A stretch of 64,000 nucleotides of DNA from Acidimicrobiales bacterium. Its GTDB lineage: Bacteria; Actinomycetota; Acidimicrobiia; Acidimicrobiales; Aldehydirespiratoraceae. The notes under the pieces are model-generated. The model did no database searches and was not told the origin of the DNA. It saw nothing but the letters and a program-made list of their open reading frames with translations. The position numbers and the translations under genes are program-made. Of the stretch, positions 27,197-35,114 are shown one piece after another. Where the stretch lies: the NCBI GenBank assembly GCA_029263215.1, contig JAJCXY010000003.1, positions 62,001 to 126,000 of the forward strand, in the 5' to 3' direction. The stretch's first letter is position 1. Every line of letters starts with the position of its first letter.

Positions 27197-27490
27197 GTGA
27201 TGGTCGTCGAATTTCTCACCTTCGAAATACCTGTCTCTGACCGATCCGAATGGCTCCGCGCCGAGGAGCAACACTGGAGTCGCTTCCTGGAACGACAGGA
27301 CGGTTTCGTCAGGAAACAGATCTGGGAGAACGTCAGCGAACCATCCAAGCTCCATGCCGCGATCTGGTGGGAGTCGATGGAGCACTGGCAGGCGATACCC
27401 GAGGCCGACCTGGCGGCGGTGGCCGATGCCATGGGTCCACACGAACGCGAACCCAATCTCACCACCTTCAAACTGATCCGCGACTGTTGA
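27197..27490 (+). CDS. TIGR03792-like small protein (dimeric alpha/beta-barrel type)
   Basis: A 97-residue protein with the pattern VVEFLTFEIPVSDRSEWLR, then FVRKQIWENVSEPSKLHAAI and WWESMEHWQAIP. This matches the TIGR03792 group of ABM/EthD-like ferredoxin-fold proteins. Members are small dimers, some binding heme or oxidising aromatics; this group has no settled function. GTG 27197 and ATG 27200 are adjacent alternatives, with GGAG just upstream. It is divergent from the importer operon. Confidence 0.7.
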   Translation: MMVVEFLTFEIPVSDRSEWLRAEEQHWSRFLERQDGFVRKQIWENVSEPSKLHAAIWWESMEHWQAIPEADLAAVADAMGPHEREPNLTTFKLIRDC

Positions 27491-27497
27491 ACCGGCC

Positions 27498-28304
27498 TCA
27501 TCGAGATGCCCCCAGGATCGCGGCAGCTCGTTCGACAAGGGGGAGCGCGTCGCCGTCGCCGTCATTTAGATCCACCAGATTGATTCCGATCGCGGCGGGA
27601 TTCCACCGGCGCGCCTCCGCGTTCAGAAAGCCACCCACCTCCGCCCACCGGGAGACCGACGGCGAGACGACGACATCACTCGCGGATTGATAGATGGCGA
27701 CATCTATGGGCAGCTCGGCCTGCTGTAGGGGCGCAATGATGGATCCGTGCTGATCCGGCGTGCAGCCGCTCAAGAAGACACCATCGGCCAACCGGGCAGC
27801 GAGGCGCGCCATCTGGGCACCACGCGTCCCGACCCAGAGCGGAACATCGCGCCGAGGATTGGCGTGTGCAACCGGCTGGTAGCCGTCGGTCGCCTCGCCG
27901 GTGAGTACAGCCCGAGCGAGGACAACAGCGTCACGGACCTCAGCCACGGGCCGATCGGTCGAAAGCCCAAACGGCCCGAGGGAGTTCTGTCCTCCCACCC
28001 CCAAGCCGAGAGTGAACCGCCCACCGCTCAACTCGTCGACAGTGGCAGCCGTCGCGGCAATCGCTCCGGGATGACGAAGCAGCGGGGAAGTGATCCCCAC
28101 ACCCAGCCGAATTGTCGACGTTTCGCGAGCGGCTGCCGCCAAGATTGCCATTGGCTCGCGAGCGATGCCTTCATCGCCGATCCATACCTCGTCGAGCCCG
28201 AGTTGCTCCGCCCTCACGACCGCTTCCACGAGGTCCCCCGCCGCGACCGACGGAAACATCCAGATGCCCTTGCGAGGTTCGCCCCGATCTGCTGTCTCTC
28301 CCAT
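27498..28304 (-). CDS. F420-dependent LLM-class oxidoreductase, short form
   Basis: A 268-residue member of the luciferase-like family related to the proteins at 17063 and 31571, with IRLGVGITSPLLRHPGAIAA and VDELSGGRFTLGLGVGG. It is about 60 residues shorter than those two at the C-terminus and may be a compact form. It presumably uses F420 or a flavin. It ends eight bases after the convergent TIGR03792-type gene and is divergent from the flavodoxin-fold gene at 28393. Confidence 0.8.
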   Translation of the reverse strand: MGETADRGEPRKGIWMFPSVAAGDLVEAVVRAEQLGLDEVWIGDEGIAREPMAILAAAARETSTIRLGVGITSPLLRHPGAIAATAATVDELSGGRFTLGLGVGGQNSLGPFGLSTDRPVAEVRDAVVLARAVLTGEATDGYQPVAHANPRRDVPLWVGTRGAQMARLAARLADGVFLSGCTPDQHGSIIAPLQQAELPIDVAIYQSASDVVVSPSVSRWAEVGGFLNAEARRWNPAAIGINLVDLNDGDGDALPLVERAAAILGASR

Positions 28305-28392
28305 CGAACCATGCTGCTACATCGAGTTCATGTCCGCGGCACTCCTTGTCACCGACCGGGAGTCTCCACCCTCGGGTGAACTACCCTGCCCT

Positions 28393-28911
28393 GTGGTGAG
28401 AACACTTGTGCTGCACGCCCACCCTCTCGAAGAGAGCTACAGCGTTGCCATACGAGACATAGTCTGCGAAGCACTCGACGCCGACGGCGTCGATCACACA
28501 CTCATCCGACTCGATCAGGGCGAGGAACCGAACCTCCCCGGTGAGCAATATCAGCATCTCGTCGCGGTATACCCCACCTGGTGGGGCGGTCCGCCCGCAG
28601 TCATGCTCGACTGGCTCCAGTGTCTGCTCACGCCCTTCGTCGACGCAGACGAACCGCCGTCGGCGTCTCCGTTTCGTTCGGTCCGGAGAGTCTCTGTGAT
28701 CAGCAGCCACGGCTCCTCGCTCTTGATGAACCGGATGCAGGGCCAGCCCGGCAAGCAGACCTGGCAACGGGTTGTGATCCCTCTCTGCCACCCCGACGCG
28801 GTCTTCGACTGGATCCCCTACTACAAGATCGACCGCAGCACCGAAGAGGAGCGAGCCGCGTTTCTCGACGAGTTGCGCGCCCGTCTCACCAACGCGCCAG
28901 TGCCCGCCTGA
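28393..28911 (+). CDS. Flavodoxin-fold NAD(P)H oxidoreductase-like protein
   Basis: A protein of about 172 residues of the Flavodoxin_2 type (NQO/MdaB-like). VRTLVLHAHPLEESYSVAI is the FMN/FAD-phosphate start of the family, and YPTWWGGPPAVMLDWLQ is the flavin-ring loop. It probably reduces a quinone or other electrophile. GTG 28393 or 28396 is chosen because TACCCT (28382-28387) just upstream suggests a leaderless start; the frame is open further upstream without homology. Its last 26 bases overlap the end of the convergent gene. Confidence 0.8.
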   Translation: MVRTLVLHAHPLEESYSVAIRDIVCEALDADGVDHTLIRLDQGEEPNLPGEQYQHLVAVYPTWWGGPPAVMLDWLQCLLTPFVDADEPPSASPFRSVRRVSVISSHGSSLLMNRMQGQPGKQTWQRVVIPLCHPDAVFDWIPYYKIDRSTEEERAAFLDELRARLTNAPVPA

Positions 28912-29446
28912 CCTTTGCGGTGTCGGACGATCCGGCAGCCACCGACACGAAGGTTCGACGGCAGAGCGGGTGACAGCTGAGGCGGATGTTCCAGGTGGTG
29001 GTGCGACGACCCGCGTCGCGAGCGCGCCGGGTGGGTCTCGACCCGTGGACCGTGGTGGTGATGGCGCCGAGCCTTCGAATGTTTCGCATTCCCGGGCGGA
29101 CCCGTTCCTTGTCGTCGAACACGAAGGCCACCCCGGGCACGAGTACCCGCTCGAGCCAACTCTTCAGGACCGCAGGGGTGGTGAACAGGGTCGTGGGGTA
29201 GCAGAAGAGGAGGGCATCGGCAGCCTTCAGGGCGGCGGCGTCTTCGATGGTCTCCTCGGCAATCAGCGGGGTTTCCTCGTGGTAGACGGCGCGCTCCTCA
29301 AAGGACATGAATTTCTCGAAGGGCCCTCCCGCCAACACGCGATGGACCACATCATGACCACCGTCGCGGAGGGTGGAGAGGGCCTCGTCGACCACGCCAC
29401 GATCGGGTGAGTCGGCAGGGAATGCGTCAAGCAGAAGGACCTGCAT
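28886..29446 (-). CDS. Flavodoxin-fold NAD(P)H oxidoreductase-like protein, second copy
   Basis: A 186-residue Flavodoxin_2 protein: MQVLLLDAFPADSPDRGVVD, then CYPTTLFTTPAVLKSWLERV and VRPGMRNIRRLGAITTTVHG. Like its convergent neighbour it should carry FMN or FAD. It is the last gene of the large minus-strand catabolic array; its ATG overlaps the stop of the pteridine-reductase-like gene by one base. The 3' ends of the two flavodoxin-fold genes overlap by 26 bases. Confidence 0.82.
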   Translation of the reverse strand: MQVLLLDAFPADSPDRGVVDEALSTLRDGGHDVVHRVLAGGPFEKFMSFEERAVYHEETPLIAEETIEDAAALKAADALLFCYPTTLFTTPAVLKSWLERVLVPGVAFVFDDKERVRPGMRNIRRLGAITTTVHGSRPTRRARDAGRRTTTWNIRLSCHPLCRRTFVSVAAGSSDTAKVRRALARW

Positions 29447-30201
29447 CAGTCACCGAACCTCTCGCGAACATGACCCCACCGTTCGCCGCCGTCGACGGTG
29501 ATGCAGTCACCGGTCACCGATGTCGAACCGGCGAGGAACCGCACCGCAGCGGCCACATCAGCCACCTCACCCCATCGCCCGGCCAGCGTCCGGCGAGCAA
29601 GCCGCTCGATCTGGGCCTCGTCGAACGACTGGGCAGGCACGGTGGGTCCGGCCGCCACCGCATTCACCGTGACCGAAGGTGCCAGCTCCACCGCCAACTG
29701 GCGGGTGAGGGCGAGGAGCGCCGACTTGGCCACCGAGTGTGCGCCCCGATCAGGCCAGGGATGCCACGCCGAGAGATCGACGATGTTGACGATGCTCCCC
29801 CGGCCTCGGTCGAGCATTCCAGGAGCCAGAAGGTTGGCCAGATGATACGGCCCGTGCAGCACAACCTCGAAGGTGGCATACCAACCCCCGTGGTCTTCGG
29901 TGGGGAACGGCGTGGGTTCGAAGTACGAGGCATTGTTCACGAGGACGTCGATCGGTCCCATCCCAGCTTCGAGTTCTCGGATCGCGCCGGCAATAGACCC
30001 TCGGTCGCGAAGATCGAGCTGGATCGCGACAGCTTCGACACCCAGCGAACGGAGCTCATCCACCGTGTGATCGGCGTCGGCTTGCGATGACCGAAAGGTG
30101 ATGGCCACGTTGGCTCCGGCCCGCGCCAATTCCAATGCGATCTCTCTACCGACGCGCTTCGGCGCACCGGTAACCAACGCGCATGCACCCTCGAGCTTCA
30201 C
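29446..30201 (-). CDS. Pteridine-reductase-like SDR with an altered active site
   Basis: A 251-residue SDR. TGAPKRVGREIA at the N-terminus fits the TGxxxRxG signature that marks pteridine reductases (PTR1/FolM) rather than ordinary SDRs. VLVNNASYFEPTPF and VNIVDLSAW also fit, the latter supplying the Asp found in PTR1. The expected YxxxK is HSVAK: the catalytic Tyr is His while the Lys is kept. It may reduce a pterin or other ring with altered proton donation, or be a binding protein. It lies between the cupin regulator and a flavodoxin-fold gene. Confidence 0.8.
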   Translation of the reverse strand: MKLEGACALVTGAPKRVGREIALELARAGANVAITFRSSQADADHTVDELRSLGVEAVAIQLDLRDRGSIAGAIRELEAGMGPIDVLVNNASYFEPTPFPTEDHGGWYATFEVVLHGPYHLANLLAPGMLDRGRGSIVNIVDLSAWHPWPDRGAHSVAKSALLALTRQLAVELAPSVTVNAVAAGPTVPAQSFDEAQIERLARRTLAGRWGEVADVAAAVRFLAGSTSVTGDCITVDGGERWGHVRERFGD

Positions 30202-30204
30202 GGG

Positions 30205-30750
30205 TCAGGCCGGTGGCGTCATCATGCAGATGAACTCGAGGGGCACGTCGCCGATCGAGTTCACCGCTTCGAGGCGACTGCTGGCGAAATGGATCGAGTC
30301 GCCATGACCGAGGATGTAGGGATCCTGATTGCGGAGGTAGATCTCCATCTGGCCGGACAGCACGTAGATCCACTCTTCGCGGGCCCGGTCGATCCTGAAT
30401 GCTCTCGACTTCTCGCCCACCGCGAGGGTGCGATGAAACGGCATCATCTGCCAGTTGGGGAAGTTGGTGAGCAACTCGACCTCAATACCGGTGTCGCCGA
30501 GGGAGGCTGGCGGCCGGCCACCGGAGCGAACGACGGGATCGCGCTCGTCAGAGCTCAGCAACTCGAAGATCGGTATGTGCAGAGCATGGGCGATGCGGTT
30601 CAGCGACGTCAGCGAAGGAGAGACCTGGTCATTTTCGAGTTGGGAGAGAAACCCGATGCTCAATTCGGTCAGCTCGGCCACTTCGCGCAGGCTCAGCTCC
30701 AGCTCGTTGCGCCGTTGCCGTAGCTCCCGTCCTACCTTCAGCTCTCTCAC
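30205..30750 (-). CDS. XRE-cupin transcriptional regulator
   Basis: A 181-residue regulator with an N-terminal helix-turn-helix (LRQRRNELELSLREVAELTE, then LSQLENDQVSPSLTSLNRI) and a C-terminal cupin domain (REEWIYVLSGQMEIYLRNQ). This architecture is common in regulators of catabolic operons, where the cupin binds a small-molecule inducer. It stands inside the operon, preceded by a 93-base gap that could contain its own promoter. It most likely controls the surrounding array. Confidence 0.9.
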   Translation of the reverse strand: MRELKVGRELRQRRNELELSLREVAELTELSIGFLSQLENDQVSPSLTSLNRIAHALHIPIFELLSSDERDPVVRSGGRPPASLGDTGIEVELLTNFPNWQMMPFHRTLAVGEKSRAFRIDRAREEWIYVLSGQMEIYLRNQDPYILGHGDSIHFASSRLEAVNSIGDVPLEFICMMTPPA

Positions 30751-30843
30751 CCGCGCTCCCCCATCCTGATCCTCAACGCCGATCCTTGGCGATGATGCCC
30801 GCCGCGGCGAGAGTGTAGAACCACCCGTCGTGTCGAATCGAAA

Positions 30844-31578
30844 TCACCGTGCCTGGTCCTCTTCACTCCACGGGTCGGTCGGCGGCTGGATCGACAGGAT
30901 GCCGAAGTCGATCGATCTGTCGGACGCGACCAGATCAGTCAGCAGCTCTCCCACCCCTGACGGACGCATCATCCGCGTTCTCACCAGCTCGGGGGCCTTG
31001 CCGTCCCAGAGCTCGGTGTCGGTCTGGGCGGGGCAGACCGTGAGTATCCGGATCCCGTGGGCGCGGCCCTCTTCGCGCAGCACCTCACCTACCGCATTCA
31101 TGCCGCCCTTCGAGGCGGCGTAGGCCGTGTTGTCTGCGAACCCCCGCAGCGCAGCCGCACTGCTGACCAGCAAGACCTGACCGCGCGACTCTCGCAGGTG
31201 TTCCCAGGCCACCCTCGTGAGGGACACGACCGATCGAAGGTTCACCTCGAGGATGCGATGCCAGAAGTCGTCGTCGGTGTCTTCGATCGGCCTCTTCTGG
31301 AACAGCCCGGCGGCATGCACCACCACATCGAGCCGGCCGAACCGCTCGACGGTTCGACCCACCAAGCGTTCGGGAGTGCCGGGCACGCTGATGTCGCCGC
31401 CAACTACCTCAGAGGCAGTGGCCAGGCTCTCGGCGACCTCGCGGAGCCGATCTTCTCGCCGTCCCGTGAGCACGATCTCGGCGCCTCGATCCGCCAGCGA
31501 CCGCGCCATCGCCGCTCCGATCCCCGAGCCAGCACCGGTGATCAAGGCGACCTGGCCGTGGAGGGCGCCCTCAAGCAT
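30844..31578 (-). CDS. SDR family oxidoreductase
   Basis: A 244-residue classical SDR: ITGAGSGIGAAMARSLADRG near the N-terminus, VVHAAGLF in place of NNAG, VSSAAALRG with the Ser, and TAYAASKGGMNAV with the catalytic Tyr and Lys. ATG 31578 overlaps the end of the upstream LLM gene by eight bases, so it is translated with it. The substrate is unknown; array context suggests a hydroxyacyl or ring-derived alcohol. Confidence 0.87.
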   Translation of the reverse strand: MLEGALHGQVALITGAGSGIGAAMARSLADRGAEIVLTGRREDRLREVAESLATASEVVGGDISVPGTPERLVGRTVERFGRLDVVVHAAGLFQKRPIEDTDDDFWHRILEVNLRSVVSLTRVAWEHLRESRGQVLLVSSAAALRGFADNTAYAASKGGMNAVGEVLREEGRAHGIRILTVCPAQTDTELWDGKAPELVRTRMMRPSGVGELLTDLVASDRSIDFGILSIQPPTDPWSEEDQAR

Positions 31579-32551
31579 TAGGAGTCCCTCCGACGATCTC
31601 GGCGATGTCGGCGAGCAGGGCCCGGTTGGCTTTGAGGCCCGGCGTGATGACGTTGACAAAGAAGCCGTCGAGTCGGTGTTGCGCGATCATCTCTTTGAGC
31701 TGTGACCGGCACTCGCCACGAGTTCCCGCGATCTGGTAGGCGCCGACCATCTCTGCGGTCACGAGCGGAGCCATGGCGCCGGCACCGCCCGAGTCGAAGG
31801 CCTCGCGCATCTGCTGCATCGTGGCGTCGTTGATCCCCAGGTTGCGCAACACGCGAGGTGGGCTGTCGAGGATGGCGTAGGCGTAGTGGGCTCTGGCCTC
31901 TTCGACCATCTCGGGAGTGAAGGCGAGACGATCGAGGTACATGAGCGTGAGGTCGCTGTGATCACGGCCGGCAGCCGTGATGGCATCAGCGAGGTCGGCC
32001 TTGGCCATCAGGACCAGCCCGTCAGCTTTACGCCCCGCGAGCTCGAGAATCCGCTCGCCGCGAGCAGCCACCCAGATCGGTATCGATTGGGCACCGTGAC
32101 TCAGCTGGGCACCTTCGAGCCGTGTTCGTCGTCCTTCCCACTCGACCGCCTCACCACTCCACAGGGCCCGGAGGACCTCGATCGTGTCGTCGACAACGGC
32201 GAGGGGCGCCTCGCGCTCGATCCCCATCGGATGCAGCACCATGGTGCCGCCGGCCACGAGGGTGATGAAGGCCCGGCCCTCGCTCAGCTCGTTGACCGTG
32301 GCCACCGCCGCTGCGGTGGCTGCGGGATGACGGGTGTAGCCATTGGTGACCACGCCGAGGCGGATCGTGTCGGTGACACCGGCGGCCGCGCCCAGCGCCA
32401 CGTACACGTCCTGCATCAGGCCTTCGTCGGCCACCATGCAGTAGCCGTAGCCAAGCTCCTCGGCCGCGCCGATCGTGTCGACGAGCTCAGCGATGGGCAT
32501 GACCGGAACCAGCTGGAGACCCAGAGCGAAGGAGGCGGGGTCCGCGCTCAT
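31571..32551 (-). CDS. F420-dependent LLM-class oxidoreductase, Mer-like
   Basis: A 326-residue luciferase-family protein close in layout to the one at 17063: LGLQLVPVMPIAELVDTIGA, then IRLGVVTNGYTRHPAATAAA and VNELSEGRAFITLVAGG. The family includes Mer, the F420-dependent methylene-tetrahydromethanopterin reductase. It lies two genes from the Mch homologue in the same operon, which raises the possibility of a pterin C1 substrate (inference). Its ATG overlaps the upstream SDR stop (ATGA). Confidence 0.86.
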   Translation of the reverse strand: MSADPASFALGLQLVPVMPIAELVDTIGAAEELGYGYCMVADEGLMQDVYVALGAAAGVTDTIRLGVVTNGYTRHPAATAAAVATVNELSEGRAFITLVAGGTMVLHPMGIEREAPLAVVDDTIEVLRALWSGEAVEWEGRRTRLEGAQLSHGAQSIPIWVAARGERILELAGRKADGLVLMAKADLADAITAAGRDHSDLTLMYLDRLAFTPEMVEEARAHYAYAILDSPPRVLRNLGINDATMQQMREAFDSGGAGAMAPLVTAEMVGAYQIAGTRGECRSQLKEMIAQHRLDGFFVNVITPGLKANRALLADIAEIVGGTPNA

Positions 32552-33339
32552 GTCGGCCCCGCCGCGAAGTCGCCGTTGGCGGAGTAGCCCCCGTCGACGC
32601 CGAGGACCTGGCCGGTGATGAACCGCGCCCGGTCAGACAGCAGAAATACCACGGCGTCGGCGACCTCGTCGGGGGTGGCGAGGCGCCCCAGGGGGATCCG
32701 CGCCTCTATCTGATCCACGGCCAACGCACCTGTGGCCGCCAACTCCTGGATGGTCTCGGTGGCCACGTGACTGGGGGACACGGCGTTCACGCAGATGCCC
32801 GCCGAGCCCCACTCGAACGCGAGGGCTCGCGTCATCGCGTCCATCCCGGCTTTCGCCGTTCCGTACGCCGCCTTGCCGAACATCGGGTGGGTGCTGCTCA
32901 CGCTGCTGATGTGCACGATGCGTCCACCAGAGTTGAGCTCTCTTCGCGCCCGGGCGAAGGCCTGCGACACGAAGAAGGCGCCATTGAGACCTACGTGGAT
33001 CACCTCGGCCCACTCGGCCGGGTCCTGATCGATGGCCGGCGCCTCTCGGAAGAGGGTGGCGCAGTTGACGAGCAGATCAGGATCGATGGGGCCGGAGCTC
33101 GCCGCGAACAGTCCGGCACACCCGGCTGGATCTGAGATGTCGACGGCGGCGGACTGGGCGACCCCTCCCGCGGCCCGGAGCTCCGCCACGGTGGTCTCGG
33201 CCAGATCGACGTTGAGATCGGCAACCGTGACGGTGGCCCCAGCCGCGCTGAGCGCCCACGCGCACCGGCGCCCGATGCCCTGCGCGCCGCCCACGACAAC
33301 GGCGTGGTGCCCGGCGAGGTGGGGGTCGATCGTGCTCAT
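32548..33339 (-). CDS. SDR family oxidoreductase
   Basis: A 263-residue classical SDR with VVVGGAQGIGRRCAWALSAA, VNCATLF (a changed NNAG), HISSVSSTHPMF and AAYGTAKAGMDAM (Tyr and Lys present). The C-terminal ITGQVLGVDGGYSAN is the standard ending. ATG 33339 gives the normal length; the frame is open upstream across the end of the Mch gene. It is located 13 bases after the Mch homologue, so it probably works with the product of that enzyme. Confidence 0.88.
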   Translation of the reverse strand: MSTIDPHLAGHHAVVVGGAQGIGRRCAWALSAAGATVTVADLNVDLAETTVAELRAAGGVAQSAAVDISDPAGCAGLFAASSGPIDPDLLVNCATLFREAPAIDQDPAEWAEVIHVGLNGAFFVSQAFARARRELNSGGRIVHISSVSSTHPMFGKAAYGTAKAGMDAMTRALAFEWGSAGICVNAVSPSHVATETIQELAATGALAVDQIEARIPLGRLATPDEVADAVVFLLSDRARFITGQVLGVDGGYSANGDFAAGPT

Positions 33340-33352
33340 GAGCGGGCGAACA

Positions 33353-34312
33353 TCATCGCGGGAAGAACGATGTTTCGAGCACGTCGTGGTTGATGCTCCC
33401 CGCACTGAAGGTCTGGCCGGTGGTGAGGTTGTTGAGGTGGACTTCAGCGGGCGAATGCAACTCGATGGGGATCTCGTAGAAGTCTCGGCCCGCGTCCTCG
33501 TAGATCTCGATGAAGGGGCGCCCGTAGGCATCGCATGCCGATGCGATCACCTTCGGCGCGATCTCGGCGCAGAGCTCGTCGGTGCTCTCCACCGCGATGT
33601 TGGCGATGCCACCGTAGAGAAGGCTGTCGTTGATCCGCCCCATCGAGAGGAGGTCGTCGTCGACGAGCGGAGGTATCACCCCGAAGCCGTAGGCGTGCCG
33701 TAGGCAGCGGAGATCCATGCCCTCCTCAGCCAGCCTGTGCAGGGTCTGCTCGACGATGCGTGCTGCCACCTGCACCGCGCACACCAGGCTGCGGTTGGGA
33801 GCGATGAGCACATAGAGATCGCTCGCCGCCACCCTGCAGGAGGCCGCGATCATGTCGGTCATCTCCAGCGAGATCGGTTCGGATGCCTGGATGGCCACCA
33901 CCGACTCGTGGTGCTGATCGCGGTAGTCGGTCCAGTCGAAGTAGTGATCGGGCGGGTTGTTGAGGGCCCGGCCGGGGCCGGCGAGAATGGCCGCGTGCTC
34001 CTTGCCGGGAGCTTCCAGACGCCACCCCGCTATCTGGGATGCCACACAGGCTTCGATCGGGTGGTCGATCATCACCCTCACCGCGGTGAGCATTCGCCCC
34101 GCCACCTCGAAGGGTTCGTAGCTGACCTCTCCGAGGCCGCCGATGGAGATGAGCGTGTACAGCCTCGCCGCCCGCCAACCGCCCTTTGCCTCGAGTCCCA
34201 TGTCGATCACGGTCGCGCCGTTGGGGAGCTGCTCCACGGCGACGCCGAGGGCGTCGGCGTCGTCGATGATCTGAGGGACGAGCTTCATCGCTTCGCGATT
34301 GACACTGATCAT
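33353..34312 (-). CDS. mch: Methenyltetrahydromethanopterin cyclohydrolase (Mch) homologue
   Basis: A 319-residue protein, the normal length of Mch, which hydrolyses 5,10-methenyl- to 5-formyl-tetrahydromethanopterin. It matches the family along its length: VNREAMK at the start, LPNGATVID (29-37), SQIAGW (92-97), AGPGRAL (111-117), VQVAARIVE (180-188), MGRINDSLLYGG (224-235), YGRPFIEIY (263-271) and DFYEI (277-281). Arg185 and Glu188 align with the conserved catalytic Arg-x-x-Glu as I recall it. ATG 34312 follows AAGGAG. No fae, mtd, fhc or other H4MPT gene is seen in the window, so the real substrate may be a related cyclic amidine. It sits between two SDR genes. Confidence 0.9.
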   Translation of the reverse strand: MISVNREAMKLVPQIIDDADALGVAVEQLPNGATVIDMGLEAKGGWRAARLYTLISIGGLGEVSYEPFEVAGRMLTAVRVMIDHPIEACVASQIAGWRLEAPGKEHAAILAGPGRALNNPPDHYFDWTDYRDQHHESVVAIQASEPISLEMTDMIAASCRVAASDLYVLIAPNRSLVCAVQVAARIVEQTLHRLAEEGMDLRCLRHAYGFGVIPPLVDDDLLSMGRINDSLLYGGIANIAVESTDELCAEIAPKVIASACDAYGRPFIEIYEDAGRDFYEIPIELHSPAEVHLNNLTTGQTFSAGSINHDVLETSFFPR

Positions 34313-34340
34313 GATCGGCACTCCTTGGTGGGCTCGTGGT

Positions 34341-35114
34341 TCACGCTGGGCCCGCCTCGCGGGCGCCGAGGCCGGCGTCGACGGGGAGAACGGCTCCGTT
34401 GAGGTAGCTGGCCTCCGGCGAAGCGGCGAACAGGACGGCGGCCATGAGTTCCTCCGGTCGACCGAATCGTCCGCCGGGGATGTAGCTCTGCACAGCATCC
34501 TGGATCTCGGGGTCGGGCATCCCTGCCAGCAGAGCTTCGGTGGCGATCAGGCCCGGAGCAACCGCGTTCACCCGGATGCCATGGGGTGCGAGGTCGAGAG
34601 CCATGGCCCGTGTGAGTGCCTCGATGGCGCCCTTCGAGGTTATGTAGGCGGTGCGGCTGGGGATGGCGAGGCGGGCGAGGATCGAGCTGAGGTGGACGAT
34701 GACTCCCTCGATATTCCGCTCGACCATATCGGCCGCGATCCGTTGGCTCAGCTGGAACACACCTCTCACGTTGGCGTGCCATACGGACTCGAACTGGTCG
34801 AGCGAGACGTCGAGAAACGATGACCGATCGATCATGGCGGCGTTGTTGACCAGGATCGAAACCGGGCCCAACGTGTCTTGAACGGCACTTGCGAGGCGGT
34901 CTACATCGGCGATCACTCCGACGTCGGCCTGGAACACCTCCGCGGTGCCACCAGCGCCATCGATCGCGGCCTTGGTGGCGAGGGCCCCGGACTCGTCGCT
35001 GCGGTAGTTGATCGCCACCCGCGCACCCTCGCCGGCAAAAGCTGTCGCAGTAGCGGCACCGATCCCCCGCGAGGCACCGGTGACGATGACGGTCTGGCCT
35101 GCGAACCGGTTCAT
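34341..35114 (-). CDS. SDR family oxidoreductase
   Basis: A 257-residue classical SDR: VTGASRGIGAATATAFAGEG, ILVNNAAMID, VHLSSILARLAI and RTAYITSKGAIEAL, all active-site residues intact. It is of the FabG/3-oxoacyl reductase type and likely cytosolic. Its ATG overlaps the stop of the E2 gene by four bases, and it is followed 28 bases later by the Mch homologue. Confidence 0.9.
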   Translation of the reverse strand: MNRFAGQTVIVTGASRGIGAATATAFAGEGARVAINYRSDESGALATKAAIDGAGGTAEVFQADVGVIADVDRLASAVQDTLGPVSILVNNAAMIDRSSFLDVSLDQFESVWHANVRGVFQLSQRIAADMVERNIEGVIVHLSSILARLAIPSRTAYITSKGAIEALTRAMALDLAPHGIRVNAVAPGLIATEALLAGMPDPEIQDAVQSYIPGGRFGRPEELMAAVLFAASPEASYLNGAVLPVDAGLGAREAGPA

